Shown here piece after piece: positions 40,877-49,072 of a stretch of 64,000 bases of DNA (position 1 is the stretch's first letter; every line of letters starts with the position of its first letter). The notes below the pieces were generated by a model. It saw only the letters and a list, made by a program, of their open reading frames with translations, ran no database searches and had not been told where the DNA came from. The translations under genes were made by a program, and so were the position numbers. Source of the stretch: Stutzerimonas stutzeri (GTDB lineage: Bacteria > Pseudomonadota > Gammaproteobacteria > Pseudomonadales > Pseudomonadaceae); assembly GCF_015291885.1 (NCBI RefSeq), contig NZ_CP036186.1:1319001-1383000 (forward strand). Direction: 5' to 3'.

Positions 40877-41785
40877 ATGGATCGCTATACAACCCTGCGC
40901 AGCTTCGTGCTGGTGGCCGACTGCGGCAGCTTCGCCGCCGCTGCGCACAAGGAGAACGTCACCCCGGTGGTGATGGGCCGGCGGCTGGATGCACTGGAGC
41001 GACACCTAGGCGTCAAGCTGATGCACCGCTCCACCCGCGGCCTGTCGCTGACCGATCTGGGTGAGCAGTATCTGGAGCGCGCCCGCGGGCTTTTGAAGGA
41101 TTTCGATGAGGTGGATGCCAGCATCAGCCACGACCGCACCTCGGTACGCGGCCATCTGGTGGTGTCGGCGCCGGCCGCATTCGGGCGACGGCATATCGGC
41201 CCGCACGCACCGGCGTTCCAGGCGCGCTACCCGGACCTGCAACTGTCGTTCAATTTCACCGACAGCGTGGTCGACCTGGTGCGCCACGGTTACGACATGG
41301 GCATTCGCATCGGCGAGGTGACCGACCCCAACTATGTGGCGGTGCGGCTGTTTCCGAACAGGCGGGTGGTATGCGGCTCGCCGGAGTACTTCGCCCGCCA
41401 CGGTACGCCGACGGCATTGGAAGAGCTGACCGAGCACAACTGCCTGGCCTTCAACCTGCAGGGCGGGCAGCAACGCGGCTGGACCTTTCTGCGCGACGGC
41501 AGGCAGGTGGCCATCCGTGTCGCCGGCAATCTGGACTGCAATGACGGTGAGCTGTTGTTCGACTGGGTCAAGCAGGGCCTGGGCATCGGCTGGCGCTCGA
41601 CCTGGGAGATCCAGGCCGAGCTCAAGCGTGGCGAGCTGGTCACGGTACTCGACGAGTACGCGCTGCCGGCCTACGACATCCAGGCGGTGTATCCACAGCA
41701 GCGCTACCTGCCGGCCAAGGTGCGTTTCTTCATCGACTACCTGAAGGACATCTACAACGCACCGGGCTACTGGGAAGTGCGCTGA
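40877..41785 (+). CDS. LysR-family regulator, probable regulator of gcl operon
   Basis: 302 residues from ATG at 40877 with AGGAG at 40866-40870; the frame is open upstream through gcl but that is antisense. N-terminal HTH MDRYTTLRSFVLVADCGSF with AAAHKENVTPVVMGRRLDAL; effector domain from residue 90. Divergent from gcl with 109 bp between starts, so it most likely controls the glyoxylate genes. A TAG-TTTTT-CTA near-palindrome at 40787-40797 could belong to its binding site. Effector unknown. Confidence 0.88.
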   Translation: MDRYTTLRSFVLVADCGSFAAAAHKENVTPVVMGRRLDALERHLGVKLMHRSTRGLSLTDLGEQYLERARGLLKDFDEVDASISHDRTSVRGHLVVSAPAAFGRRHIGPHAPAFQARYPDLQLSFNFTDSVVDLVRHGYDMGIRIGEVTDPNYVAVRLFPNRRVVCGSPEYFARHGTPTALEELTEHNCLAFNLQGGQQRGWTFLRDGRQVAIRVAGNLDCNDGELLFDWVKQGLGIGWRSTWEIQAELKRGELVTVLDEYALPAYDIQAVYPQQRYLPAKVRFFIDYLKDIYNAPGYWEVR

Positions 41786-41790
41786 GCGGC

Positions 41791-42201
41791 TCAGTTGCCG
41801 CGGTAGGTGGAGAAGCCGTAGGGGCTCAGCAGCAGCGGGATGTGGTAGTGCTCGACGCTGCCATCGGCTTCGAAGATCACCGGAACTTCGGGGAAAAAGG
41901 TGCTGGCCTTCTGCGTGGCGAACCAGTCGCCAGTCATGAAGGTGACGCGGTAGGTGCCTTTTTCCAGCGCCTTGCCTTCGGGATACAGCGCGGTGATGCG
42001 ACCCTGCGCGTTGGTCTCGCCGCTGTTGAGTGATTTCCAGGTGTCACCCTGACGTTGTTCCAGGGTGACGCGTACGTCCGGTGACGGCAGGCCGTTCTCC
42101 AGATTCAGCACATGCACGCTGAGCGGGTTGCCGGCCGCCAGGGTCAGGCCGGAGAGGCCGCTGAGCATCAAGCCGGCGGCGATTGAACGTAGTGCTTTCA
42201 T
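41791..42201 (-). CDS. hiuH: periplasmic 5-hydroxyisourate hydrolase (transthyretin-like)
   Basis: 136 residues from ATG at 42201. A signal peptide (about 22 residues, GLSGLTLAAGNP) precedes a complete transthyretin-like domain: LSVHVLNLENGLP with the first catalytic His, NAQGRI with Arg, VEHYHIPLLLSPYGFSTYRG with the second His. The C-terminal tetrapeptide is YRGN, not the usual YRGS. It resembles E. coli HiuH (YedX), which is also periplasmic and controlled by the neighbouring HprSR pair. It lies 16 bp downstream of the HbpS-like gene, so they are one operon. Confidence 0.9.
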   Translation of the reverse strand: MKALRSIAAGLMLSGLSGLTLAAGNPLSVHVLNLENGLPSPDVRVTLEQRQGDTWKSLNSGETNAQGRITALYPEGKALEKGTYRVTFMTGDWFATQKASTFFPEVPVIFEADGSVEHYHIPLLLSPYGFSTYRGN

Positions 42202-42217
42202 GGTGTTTTCCTTTTCT

Positions 42218-42721
42218 TCAGTGGGAGGAGGGCAGCAGTTTTTCGATGGCGGCCACGGCGCAGGCCTCGTCGTTCTTGGCACCGCCAGCACCGGCCACGC
42301 CGATGGCACCGATCACCTCGTCACCGACCTTCAGCGGCACGCCACCGCCGAGCAGCAACAATTCATCCAGCGTGTTCAGGTTGGCGGCGTCCGGCGTAGC
42401 GGCGGCGCGTTCGGCGAACAGACGGGTCGGCGTCTTGCTCGACAGCGCGGTGTAGGCCTTGCGCTGCGCGGCCAGGGTGTTGTGCGGGCCGACGTTGTCG
42501 TCGCGGCGCAGGGCGACCAGGTTGCCGCCGCGATCGACCACGGCGACTACCGCGGTGCGGTTCTGTGCGTGGCAGGCATCCAGGGTCTGCTGGATCAGCC
42601 CGTCGGCCAGCGCCAGCGAGACGTTCTGCTGGGTGATCGGCGCTGGTGTGGCGGCGTTGGCGCTCAGGGCCGGGGTAAGCACTGCCAGCGTCAGCAATGA
42701 CAGTGTGGCGGCGATACGCAT
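42218..42721 (-). CDS. HbpS/GlcG-family exported protein
   Basis: 167 residues with a signal peptide (LSLLTLAVLTPALSANA). The mature part is a single GlcG/HbpS domain: CHAQNRTAVVAVVDRGGNLVA, then LGGGVPLKVGDEVIGAIGVAGA. HbpS of Streptomyces is a secreted haem-binding protein that controls a sensor kinase (SenS). Here it is the first gene of an operon with hiuH, divergent from an HprRS-like two-component system. Haem binding is inferred from the family only. Confidence 0.85.
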   Translation of the reverse strand: MRIAATLSLLTLAVLTPALSANAATPAPITQQNVSLALADGLIQQTLDACHAQNRTAVVAVVDRGGNLVALRRDDNVGPHNTLAAQRKAYTALSSKTPTRLFAERAAATPDAANLNTLDELLLLGGGVPLKVGDEVIGAIGVAGAGGAKNDEACAVAAIEKLLPSSH

Positions 42722-42794
42722 ATTGTTTTTCCTTGGGTGACGTGGCTTCGGAGCGCATGGTGCCGATGCCTGCCCGTCAGAACCGTTGCCTGCG

Positions 42795-42812
42795 CATTAC
42801 GCTTTTGTAATG
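42795..42812. promoter_or_regulatory. HprR/CusR-type operator
   Basis: CATTAC-GCTTTT-GTAATG, a perfect 6-6-6 palindrome. As I recall it, the E. coli HprR box upstream of hiuH is CATTAC-N6-GTAATG, identical in both arms. It lies 74 bp upstream of the HbpS-like gene and 53 bp upstream of the response-regulator gene, so one site can serve both directions. Confidence 0.85.
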
Positions 42813-42864
42813 GCCGCTTGGTCATCCACTCCCATAACCTATGCGCCATCAGCGAGGTGATCCG

Positions 42865-43539
42865 ATGCGAATTCTGGTGGTGGAGGACGAGGCCAAGACG
42901 GCTGACTACCTCAAGCGCGGGCTGGAGGAATCTGGCTATCGCGTCGAGGTGGCGCGCAACGGCGTCGATGGCAAATACCTGATCGAGGAGGAGACCTTCG
43001 ACCTGGTGATCCTCGACGTCATGCTGCCGGGGCTCGATGGCTGGCAGCTGGTGCAGGTGGTGCGCAAACGTTCGGCGCATACGCCGGTGCTGTTCCTCAC
43101 CGCTCGCGATGCGGTGGAGGACCGTGTGCGCGGGCTGGAGCTGGGCGCCGACGACTATCTGGTCAAGCCGTTCTCCTACGCGGAGCTGCTGGCGCGGGTA
43201 CGCACCCTGCTGCGCCGTGGGCCGCCGCGCGAGGTTGAACGCTTCCACGTCGCCGATCTGGAGCTGGACCTGCTGCGCCGCCGCATTACTCGCCAGGGCG
43301 AGCGAATCAGCCTGACCAACAAGGAGTTCGCCTTGCTGCATCTGTTGCTCAGTCGCCAGGGCGAGGTGCTGTCCCGCGCGCAGATCGCTTCGCAGGTCTG
43401 GCAGATGAATTTCGACAGCGACACCAACGTGGTCGACGTCGCGATCCGCCGCCTGCGCGCAAAGGTCGACGATCCCTATCCGCTCAAGCTCATCCACACC
43501 GTGCGCGGCATGGGCTACGTGCTGGAGACAGCATCGTGA
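42865..43539 (+). CDS. hprR: OmpR-family response regulator (HprR/CopR-like)
   Basis: 224 residues from ATG at 42865 with GAGGTG upstream. The receiver domain has acidic pocket EDE near the start, phospho-acceptor Asp51 in [13 protein letters not shown] and Lys in [16 protein letters not shown]. The winged-helix output domain is from about 125 ([41 protein letters not shown]). It belongs to the heavy-metal type (CusR, CopR, IrlR). The neighbouring hiuH gene and operator favour HprR. It overlaps the kinase gene by 4 bp. Confidence 0.88.
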   Translation: MRILVVEDEAKTADYLKRGLEESGYRVEVARNGVDGKYLIEEETFDLVILDVMLPGLDGWQLVQVVRKRSAHTPVLFLTARDAVEDRVRGLELGADDYLVKPFSYAELLARVRTLLRRGPPREVERFHVADLELDLLRRRITRQGERISLTNKEFALLHLLLSRQGEVLSRAQIASQVWQMNFDSDTNVVDVAIRRLRAKVDDPYPLKLIHTVRGMGYVLETAS

Positions 43540-44891
43540 GGCTGTTGCCGCGCTCGCTCAGCCTGCGCCTGGCCATCGCTTTCGCCCTGGTGGCGGTGGT
43601 GCTGCTCGGTGCCATCGGCCTCTATCTGTACCGCTCCCTGGAACGCGAGATCGTCTGGCGTGACGATCAGGCGCTGCTCGGCCGGCTGGAGCGCATGCAG
43701 GCCCTGCTCGAGGACAGCGCCAGCGTCGAGGCGCTTCGGCAGCGTCCCCAGCTTTACGAAAACATGCTGGGCAACCGCGACAGCCTGCTCTGGCTGCTGG
43801 ATGCCCAGGGGCGCGCGCTGATCGAGATCAACCCGGCGCGGCTGCCCATTCCGCCACTGCCTGCCGGCGACGCTGCGGCACTGCAGGATATCGGCGAGGC
43901 GCGGCTGGCCTGGCGGCGGCTGCCGGGCGAGGCGGGGTTGACGCTGGTGGCCGGGCGCCTGCTGAGCGAGCGCGAACAGATGCTCGCGGCCTACCGTGTG
44001 AAGCTGTGGTGGGCGCTGAGCCTCGGTGCGCTGCTGGCGTCAGTGCTCGGTTGGCTGATCAGCCGGCGCGCGCTACGTCCCGTACGGCATCTCACGCGCC
44101 AGGCCCTGGCGATCGATGTGCAGCACCTGCACTTGCGCCTGGACGAATCGGCGATGCCGAGCGAACTGGAACCGCTGCGTGCCGCGCTGAACCAGATGCT
44201 GGCCCGGCTGGAGCAGGGTTTCGCGCGGCTGTCGCGCTTCAGCGAGGACCTGGCCCACGAGATGCGTACGCCATTGGGCAACCTCATGGGCCAGACCCAG
44301 CAACTGCTGCACCGTGCCCGCGCGGCGGAGGATTACCAGGCGCTGCTGGTCTCCAATCAGGAGGAGTACGAGCGCCTGGCGCGGATGATCGACAGCATGC
44401 TGTTTCTCGCCCGTGCCGAGCAGCCGGCGGCCATCGAGCGACAGCGCTTTGCACTGCCGACACTGGTCGAGCAACTGTGCGACTACTTCGAAGGCGTCGC
44501 CGAAGAGCGCGGCATTCAGCTGCTCGATGAAACCGAGGGCGAGCTGTGTGGCGACCCCGAACTGATTCGCCGGGCGCTGGCGAACCTGATTGCCAATGCG
44601 CTGCGCTACGGCGCCAGTGACAGCCCGGTGCGCATCGTCAGCGGCTCAGAGGACGGCTGGCGGTCGGTCAGTGTGATCAATCAGGGGCCGGCGATTGCAG
44701 CCGAGCATCTGCCGCGGCTGTTCGACCGCTTTTACCGCTGCGATCCGTCACGCGCCGAGCCGGGCGATTCCGGCGGCCTAGGGTTGGCCATTGTGCGTTC
44801 GATCATGCAGCTGCACGGCGGCGAGGTGGTTGTGCATAGCGACATGGAGATGACCGATTTCACCCTGCGTTTCGCCGAAACGGCGGCCTGA
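43536..44891 (+). CDS. hprS: heavy-metal-type sensor histidine kinase (HprS-like)
   Basis: 451 residues, GTG start overlapping the regulator stop (GTGA). TM1 ([21 protein letters not shown]) and TM2 ([20 protein letters not shown]) enclose a roughly 130-residue periplasmic sensor. A HAMP segment follows, then the phospho-His in [16 protein letters not shown] and ATPase boxes LIANALRYG and [11 protein letters not shown]. HprS of E. coli senses H2O2 through a cysteine in its membrane region; this protein has no cysteine in TM1 or TM2, so its signal may differ. Confidence 0.88.
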   Translation: MRLLPRSLSLRLAIAFALVAVVLLGAIGLYLYRSLEREIVWRDDQALLGRLERMQALLEDSASVEALRQRPQLYENMLGNRDSLLWLLDAQGRALIEINPARLPIPPLPAGDAAALQDIGEARLAWRRLPGEAGLTLVAGRLLSEREQMLAAYRVKLWWALSLGALLASVLGWLISRRALRPVRHLTRQALAIDVQHLHLRLDESAMPSELEPLRAALNQMLARLEQGFARLSRFSEDLAHEMRTPLGNLMGQTQQLLHRARAAEDYQALLVSNQEEYERLARMIDSMLFLARAEQPAAIERQRFALPTLVEQLCDYFEGVAEERGIQLLDETEGELCGDPELIRRALANLIANALRYGASDSPVRIVSGSEDGWRSVSVINQGPAIAAEHLPRLFDRFYRCDPSRAEPGDSGGLGLAIVRSIMQLHGGEVVVHSDMEMTDFTLRFAETAA

Positions 44892-44959
44892 TTCCGATCA
44901 CTGGCACCGGATCGGGAAGCCTCACTGCGCTGTCACAGCTAAGGTGGATATAACCGCCT

Positions 44960-45622
44960 GTGAGAGACGCGCTTGTGGATAGTCTGAAAATCGCTACCTA
45001 CAACATCAATGGCATCCGTGCACGTCGGGCCAATCTGCTCGAATGGCTGGCGCGCGAGCAGCCTGATGTGGTCTGCCTGCAGGAACTCAAGGCGCAGGAC
45101 GCCGACTTTCCCATCGATGACATCCGCGCGGCCGGCTATGGCGCGATCTGGCAGGGGCAGAAGTCGTGGAATGGCGTGGCGATCCTGGCCCGCGATTACA
45201 AGCTGGCTTGGTTCGAGCGCTTCATAGAGCACGCCGCCGGCCTGCTCGCCAGCGGCCACCCGGTAGTGCTGGCCGGCGACTACAACGTGGTGCCCACTGA
45301 CGAAGACATCTACAACCCGCGCTCCTGGCGCAAGGATGCGCTGCTGCAGCCGGAAAGCCGCGCGTGCTATGAGCGCTTGCTGGCTCAGGGCTGGACCGAT
45401 GCCTTGCGCGCCCAGTTTCCGGACGAACCGGTCTATACCTTCTGGGACTATTTCCGTCAGCACTGGCAGAAGAATTCCGGGCTGCGCATCGACCATCTGC
45501 TGCTCAGCCCGGACCTCGCGCCGCGGCTGCAGGATGCCGGCGTCGACCGCTGGGTGCGCGACCAGGCACATGCCAGTGACCATGCCCCGACATGGGTACG
45601 CCTTGCAGTCGATGAGGGCTGA
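44960..45622 (+). pseudogene. xth: exodeoxyribonuclease III gene with an internal in-frame deletion
   Basis: 220 residues, where the family has about 255-270. The start (LKIATYNINGIRARRANLL), the Glu in VVCLQELKAQD and the end (AGDYNVVPTDEDIYNPRSWR, LRIDHLLLSPDLAPR, ASDHAPTW) are all well conserved. But NGVAILAR is joined directly to DYKLAWFERF near residue 80. In the family these are separated by about 40-50 residues that include the catalytic Tyr block (YLPNGNP). The reading frame stays open. Without that block nuclease or AP-endonuclease activity is unlikely; it could be a recent decay product or an altered protein. GTG at 44975 is an alternative start. Confidence 0.8.
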
Positions 45623-45716
45623 TAAATCTATGGTCGCTCGCGCCTGGCGACGGTCGGCCTGAGCATCTGGAGCTGCCATGCCACCGCTTGTCGGCTGGCA
45701 TGTTCCGGCGCTGGCT

Positions 45717-45771
45717 ATTGGCCAGTTCCTGGCCTGTTCTATGTCTCGAACAGGCCAAGGTAGTGGCCAAT
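45717..45771. repeat. long inverted repeat upstream of the GAF-EAL gene
   Basis: Left arm 45717-45739 and right arm 45748-45771 pair over about 20 of 23 positions. Both ends are perfect: ATTGGCCA with TGGCCAAT, and GGCCTGTTC with GAACAGGCC next to an 8-nt loop. It ends 32 bp before the start codon, with no T-run, so it looks more like an operator or a leader structure than a terminator. Confidence 0.75.
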
Positions 45772-45803
45772 CGATATTGATTCGGTTGTTGCAGGAGGTA
45801 TGG

Positions 45804-47048
45804 ATGCTCAGACACCTAGATTCAACCCGCGAAGTGTTGGACCCCGCAGCGATGCTGGCGAAGCTGGAGGCCGGCAACCTGTCGATCGGCACGATGCTAT
45901 GCGAGGCCTTGCACGCCGTGCGCAACCACTTGGGAATGGAGGTGGCGTTCGTTGCCGAGTTCAGCGAGGGTGCCCGCATCTTCCGACACGTCGACGGCCG
46001 GACCGAACACCTGACGCTCTGCGTTGGTGACTCCGGTCCGCTAGAGGAAAGCTACTGCCAACGGGTTGTTGACGGGCGCCTGCCCGAGCTGATCAACGAC
46101 GCCACGCAGCTCGCTGAAGCGTTGCTCCTGCCGGTTACCGCCGAGCTGCCAGTTGGCGCCCATCTGAGCGTGCCTATCCGCTTCAGCGATGGTGCGCTCT
46201 ACGGTACTTTCTGCTGCTTCAGCACACGGCCGGACAGTAGCCTGAACGAGCGCGATCTCAACACGTTGCGCCTGTTTGCGGCATTCGCCGGGCGGTTGCT
46301 CGAATCCCAGGCGAAAAGACTGGATGCACGCGAGGCGAAGCGCAATCGGGTCGCAGCGGTGTTGGCCAACCGCGCCTATGGCGTGGTCTATCAGCCAATC
46401 GTGCATCTTGTAGAGAACCGCATCGTTGGCCATGAGGCGCTGGCTCGGTTCAGCGCAGAGCCGCAACGCACGCCGGACAAGTGGTTCGATGAGGCGGGGC
46501 AGGTGGGCCTGCAGCAAGAGCTGGAGGTAGCACTGATTGAAGCGGCTTTGAAAGGCATGGATCGGTTGCCGCCCGACAGCTACCTGTCGCTGAACGTCTC
46601 GCCCGACACCATTCTTGCCGGGGCGCTGGACAATGTGCTGGCCCACCAGCCAATGGTGCGTCTGATGCTGGAGGTCACCGAGCACGCTTGCGTACAGGAT
46701 TATGCATTGCTCGCTGAAGCGCTCGAGCCGCTGCGCAGCAAAGGATTGCGCCTGGCTGTCGATGATGCGGGCGCCGGCTACGCCAGCTTCCGCCACATCC
46801 TCAAGCTCAAGCCTGATGTGATCAAGCTCGATAGTAGCCTGATCCGTAATATCGATAGCGACACTGGCAGCCGCGCCCTGGCTGCTGCACTGATCCGTTT
46901 TGCCGAGGAGACAGGCTGCAAGGTGGTGGCCGAAGGCGTCGAAACGCGCGAAGAGCTGGCCATGTTGCGGCGCTTGGAAGTGAACAAGGCGCAGGGTTAC
47001 CTGTTAGGCCGGCCAATGCCCCTCCATGCTCGTGTCGCTGCAGGCTGA
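45804..47048 (+). CDS. GAF-EAL protein, probable c-di-GMP phosphodiesterase
   Basis: 414 residues from ATG at 45804, just after a strong AGGAGG. A GAF-like sensor spans about 20-165 (GTFCCFSTRPDSSLNERDL). An EAL domain follows: GHEALARF, LSLNVSPDTI, LMLEVTEHA, KLDSSLI and CKVVAEGVET are present. The loop-6 motif reads DDAGAGYASF in place of DDFGTGYSS. Most metal and catalytic residues are in place, so hydrolysis of c-di-GMP is likely but possibly altered. It is soluble, without membrane helices. A long hairpin precedes it. Confidence 0.85.
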   Translation: MLRHLDSTREVLDPAAMLAKLEAGNLSIGTMLCEALHAVRNHLGMEVAFVAEFSEGARIFRHVDGRTEHLTLCVGDSGPLEESYCQRVVDGRLPELINDATQLAEALLLPVTAELPVGAHLSVPIRFSDGALYGTFCCFSTRPDSSLNERDLNTLRLFAAFAGRLLESQAKRLDAREAKRNRVAAVLANRAYGVVYQPIVHLVENRIVGHEALARFSAEPQRTPDKWFDEAGQVGLQQELEVALIEAALKGMDRLPPDSYLSLNVSPDTILAGALDNVLAHQPMVRLMLEVTEHACVQDYALLAEALEPLRSKGLRLAVDDAGAGYASFRHILKLKPDVIKLDSSLIRNIDSDTGSRALAAALIRFAEETGCKVVAEGVETREELAMLRRLEVNKAQGYLLGRPMPLHARVAAG

Positions 47049-47204
47049 GCCGCGCTGCGAGGCGCGATTTTGGGGCGATTCGGCTGAGCCCTGCACTGCC
47101 TTCGGGCGGTTTGGCTGAACCTTTGGCGAGGGCGGGCAGTCGACTTTATAACGCGGGCCGCATTCTGGCGCCCACTTCCAAGTCGACTTGTCAGGAGATA
47201 AAAG

Positions 47205-47657
47205 ATGGATACGAAAGACACGATTTCAGTGCTCAACGATCTGATTGAAACTAGCAAGGACGGCGAAAAAGGCTTTCTCGAATGCGCTGAGGACCTGCGT
47301 GATCCGCAGCTCAAGAGCACCATGAATCAACGTTCGCGCGATTGCGCCACGGCCGCTGCCGAGCTGCAGCAGCTGGTCCGCTCGATGGGCGGTGATCCGG
47401 AAACCAGCACCAGCATGGCGGCCGATATGCACCGCCGTTGGGTCGACCTCAAGTCGATGATCACCGGCAAGGACGATGAGGCTATCCTCAACGAGTGTGA
47501 GCGTGGTGAAGATGTTGCGGTGAAGAGCTACCGCAAGGCATTGGAAAAAGATCTGCCGGCCGAAGTGCGGATCGTGGTTGAACGTCAATACCAGGGCGTG
47601 CAGCGCAACCATGACCAGGTCAAGGCATTGCGTGACGCGGCGCGCGCACGCAGCTGA
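47205..47657 (+). CDS. PA2169-like DUF2383 four-helix protein
   Basis: 150 residues, ATG with CAGGAGA upstream. All-helical, ferritin-like layout: a first helix pair (ISVLNDLIETSKDGEKGFLECAED) and a second with conserved RR/ECERGED. Family DUF2383 (PA2169 in P. aeruginosa is reported from low-oxygen or stress conditions). Molecular role unknown. Its terminator has been hit by an insertion sequence. Confidence 0.85.
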   Translation: MDTKDTISVLNDLIETSKDGEKGFLECAEDLRDPQLKSTMNQRSRDCATAAAELQQLVRSMGGDPETSTSMAADMHRRWVDLKSMITGKDDEAILNECERGEDVAVKSYRKALEKDLPAEVRIVVERQYQGVQRNHDQVKALRDAARARS

Positions 47658-47690
47658 CCGTCAGCGCATCCGCTTGTAGCGGCATGAAAA

Positions 47691-47716
47691 AACGCCAGCT
47701 TCTGCTGGCGTTTTTT
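47691..47716 (+). terminator. rho-independent terminator of the DUF2383 gene, IS insertion point
   Basis: CGCCAGC (47691-47697) and GCTGGCG (47704-47710) followed by six T, with six A before the left arm. The ISL3 element begins three bases after the T-run. Confidence 0.9.
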
Positions 47717-47718
47717 AT
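47711..47718. repeat. left copy of ISL3 target-site duplication
   Basis: TTTTTTAT, identical to 49024-49031 on the other side of the element; 8 bp is the size usual for ISL3. Confidence 0.9.
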
Positions 47719-49023
47719 GGTTCATCGCGCTTTCCCGGGGAAGGCGGCCTTGATTTTCAGGAAGAAGTACTCCGAGTCCCGGAATCCATAGGCCATGCGC
47801 TTGATTACCTTGATGCGGTTGTTAACACCCTCAAGGACGCTGGTATGCATGTGGAAGTGAGCACTGGCAAGGATGCCTCGCGCGTATTTGCGCAGGTTGC
47901 GAGCGAAGCGTTGCAGCGGCGCGAGGTCGCTCTCGCGAGCATGTCGCAGCCAGGTTCGCCAGCGTCGCCAACCCTCTCGTACGCTGGGGGCGTACCAAAC
48001 ATCCTTCAGCGCATCCTTGAGCACATAGACCGTAGCCAACGGCTGGTTGGCAGCAAGCAGCTCCTGTAACTGCACGGCCTGTCCGTCCTTCAGGTTGTCG
48101 CGGTTGCGCAGCAGCAGCCAACGACTCTGCTTGACCGCCTTTCGTGCCGGCTTGTCTTCGCGCAGAAGGTTGGCCTGGTCGACCCGGATTCGGTCGATCA
48201 CATCCCGACCGTAGCGCGCGACGACGTGAAACAGGTCGTACACCACTTCGGCCTGCGGGCAATGCTTCTTCACCTCCAGGTCGAAAGCCGTGTTCATGTC
48301 CATGGCCACCGCCTCAATCTGCTGGCAGTGCTCGCCGAGCAATTCAAAGAACGGGCGGATCGCCTCACGGCTGTTGCCGTGGCCGACCCACAGCACCCGT
48401 GTTCGCTCGGCGTCCATGATGACCGTGGCATAGCGATGCCCCTTGTGCAGGGCGAACTCGTCCATCACCAGGCGGCGGACACCGCTTGAATAGAAGGTGC
48501 CTACCTCGGCTTGCAGGCGGCGCTTGTCGAGCGTCTTGAGGGTGTGCCAGTGCAGGCCGGTGAGCTGGCTGACGTGGCTGATCGGCAGCAGCCGCAGCAA
48601 GCTTTCGAGCCAGACCTGTAACCGCCGGGTCAGGCGAGATGCAGGCTCCAGCCAGTCGATCCGCTCGGTCACCCGACCACAGTTCAGGCAATCGACTCGG
48701 CGCACGGGTAGTTGAAGCAAGACGCGCTGATCGAACAGATCACGATCGCGCACCAGACGAATTCGGCGCTCGTGAATCAACGGACTGAGCTGACCACAAC
48801 GCCCGCACTTGGGCACTGAACCGGCTTGAGGCTCGAGCTCAATCAGAAGGGAGTTGTTGGCGGATGAACGGCAGGCAACGGCGTCATAGCCTGGCCAGAA
48901 CGAGGCAAGATCAATAGGATGCACGGCGACAGCAGGGACAGGTGAAGGGTGTGTTTGGCGACTGCCAATTTACCTGCTTCCCTGACTGTCAACTCGCTCT
49001 TCCCCCAGAGTCCGCGAAGAACC
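47719..49023 (-). mobile_element. ISL3-family insertion sequence, complete
   Basis: 1305 bp bounded by imperfect inverted repeats. Left end GGTTCATCGCGCTTTCCC, right end (complement) GGTTCTTCGCGGACTCTG, both followed by GGGGAAG. An 8-bp duplication TTTTTTAT flanks it. One transposase gene fills it; the stop codon of that gene lies inside the left repeat. Similar to ISL3 elements of pseudomonads (ISPst2 type, from memory). Confidence 0.95.
47722..48924 (-). CDS. ISL3-family transposase
   Basis: 400 residues, full length. An N-terminal zinc-finger-like part (PKCGRCGQLSPLIHERRI and VDCLNCGRVTERIDW) is followed by a helix-turn-helix. The DDE-type catalytic core comes next: VMDEFALHKGHRYATVIMD, VAMDMNTAFDLEVKKHCP, and Glu in TSVLEGVNNRIKVIKRMAYG. 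All blocks are intact, so it may be active. Confidence 0.96.
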   Translation of the reverse strand: MHPIDLASFWPGYDAVACRSSANNSLLIELEPQAGSVPKCGRCGQLSPLIHERRIRLVRDRDLFDQRVLLQLPVRRVDCLNCGRVTERIDWLEPASRLTRRLQVWLESLLRLLPISHVSQLTGLHWHTLKTLDKRRLQAEVGTFYSSGVRRLVMDEFALHKGHRYATVIMDAERTRVLWVGHGNSREAIRPFFELLGEHCQQIEAVAMDMNTAFDLEVKKHCPQAEVVYDLFHVVARYGRDVIDRIRVDQANLLREDKPARKAVKQSRWLLLRNRDNLKDGQAVQLQELLAANQPLATVYVLKDALKDVWYAPSVREGWRRWRTWLRHARESDLAPLQRFARNLRKYARGILASAHFHMHTSVLEGVNNRIKVIKRMAYGFRDSEYFFLKIKAAFPGKAR

Positions 49024-49031
49024 TTTTTTAT
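49024..49031. repeat. right copy of ISL3 target-site duplication
   Basis: TTTTTTAT, matching 47711-47718. Confidence 0.9.
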
Positions 49032-49072
49032 GGGCGTCAGTTCGGGCAGGCCCATTCCGTACTTCGGCTTGA

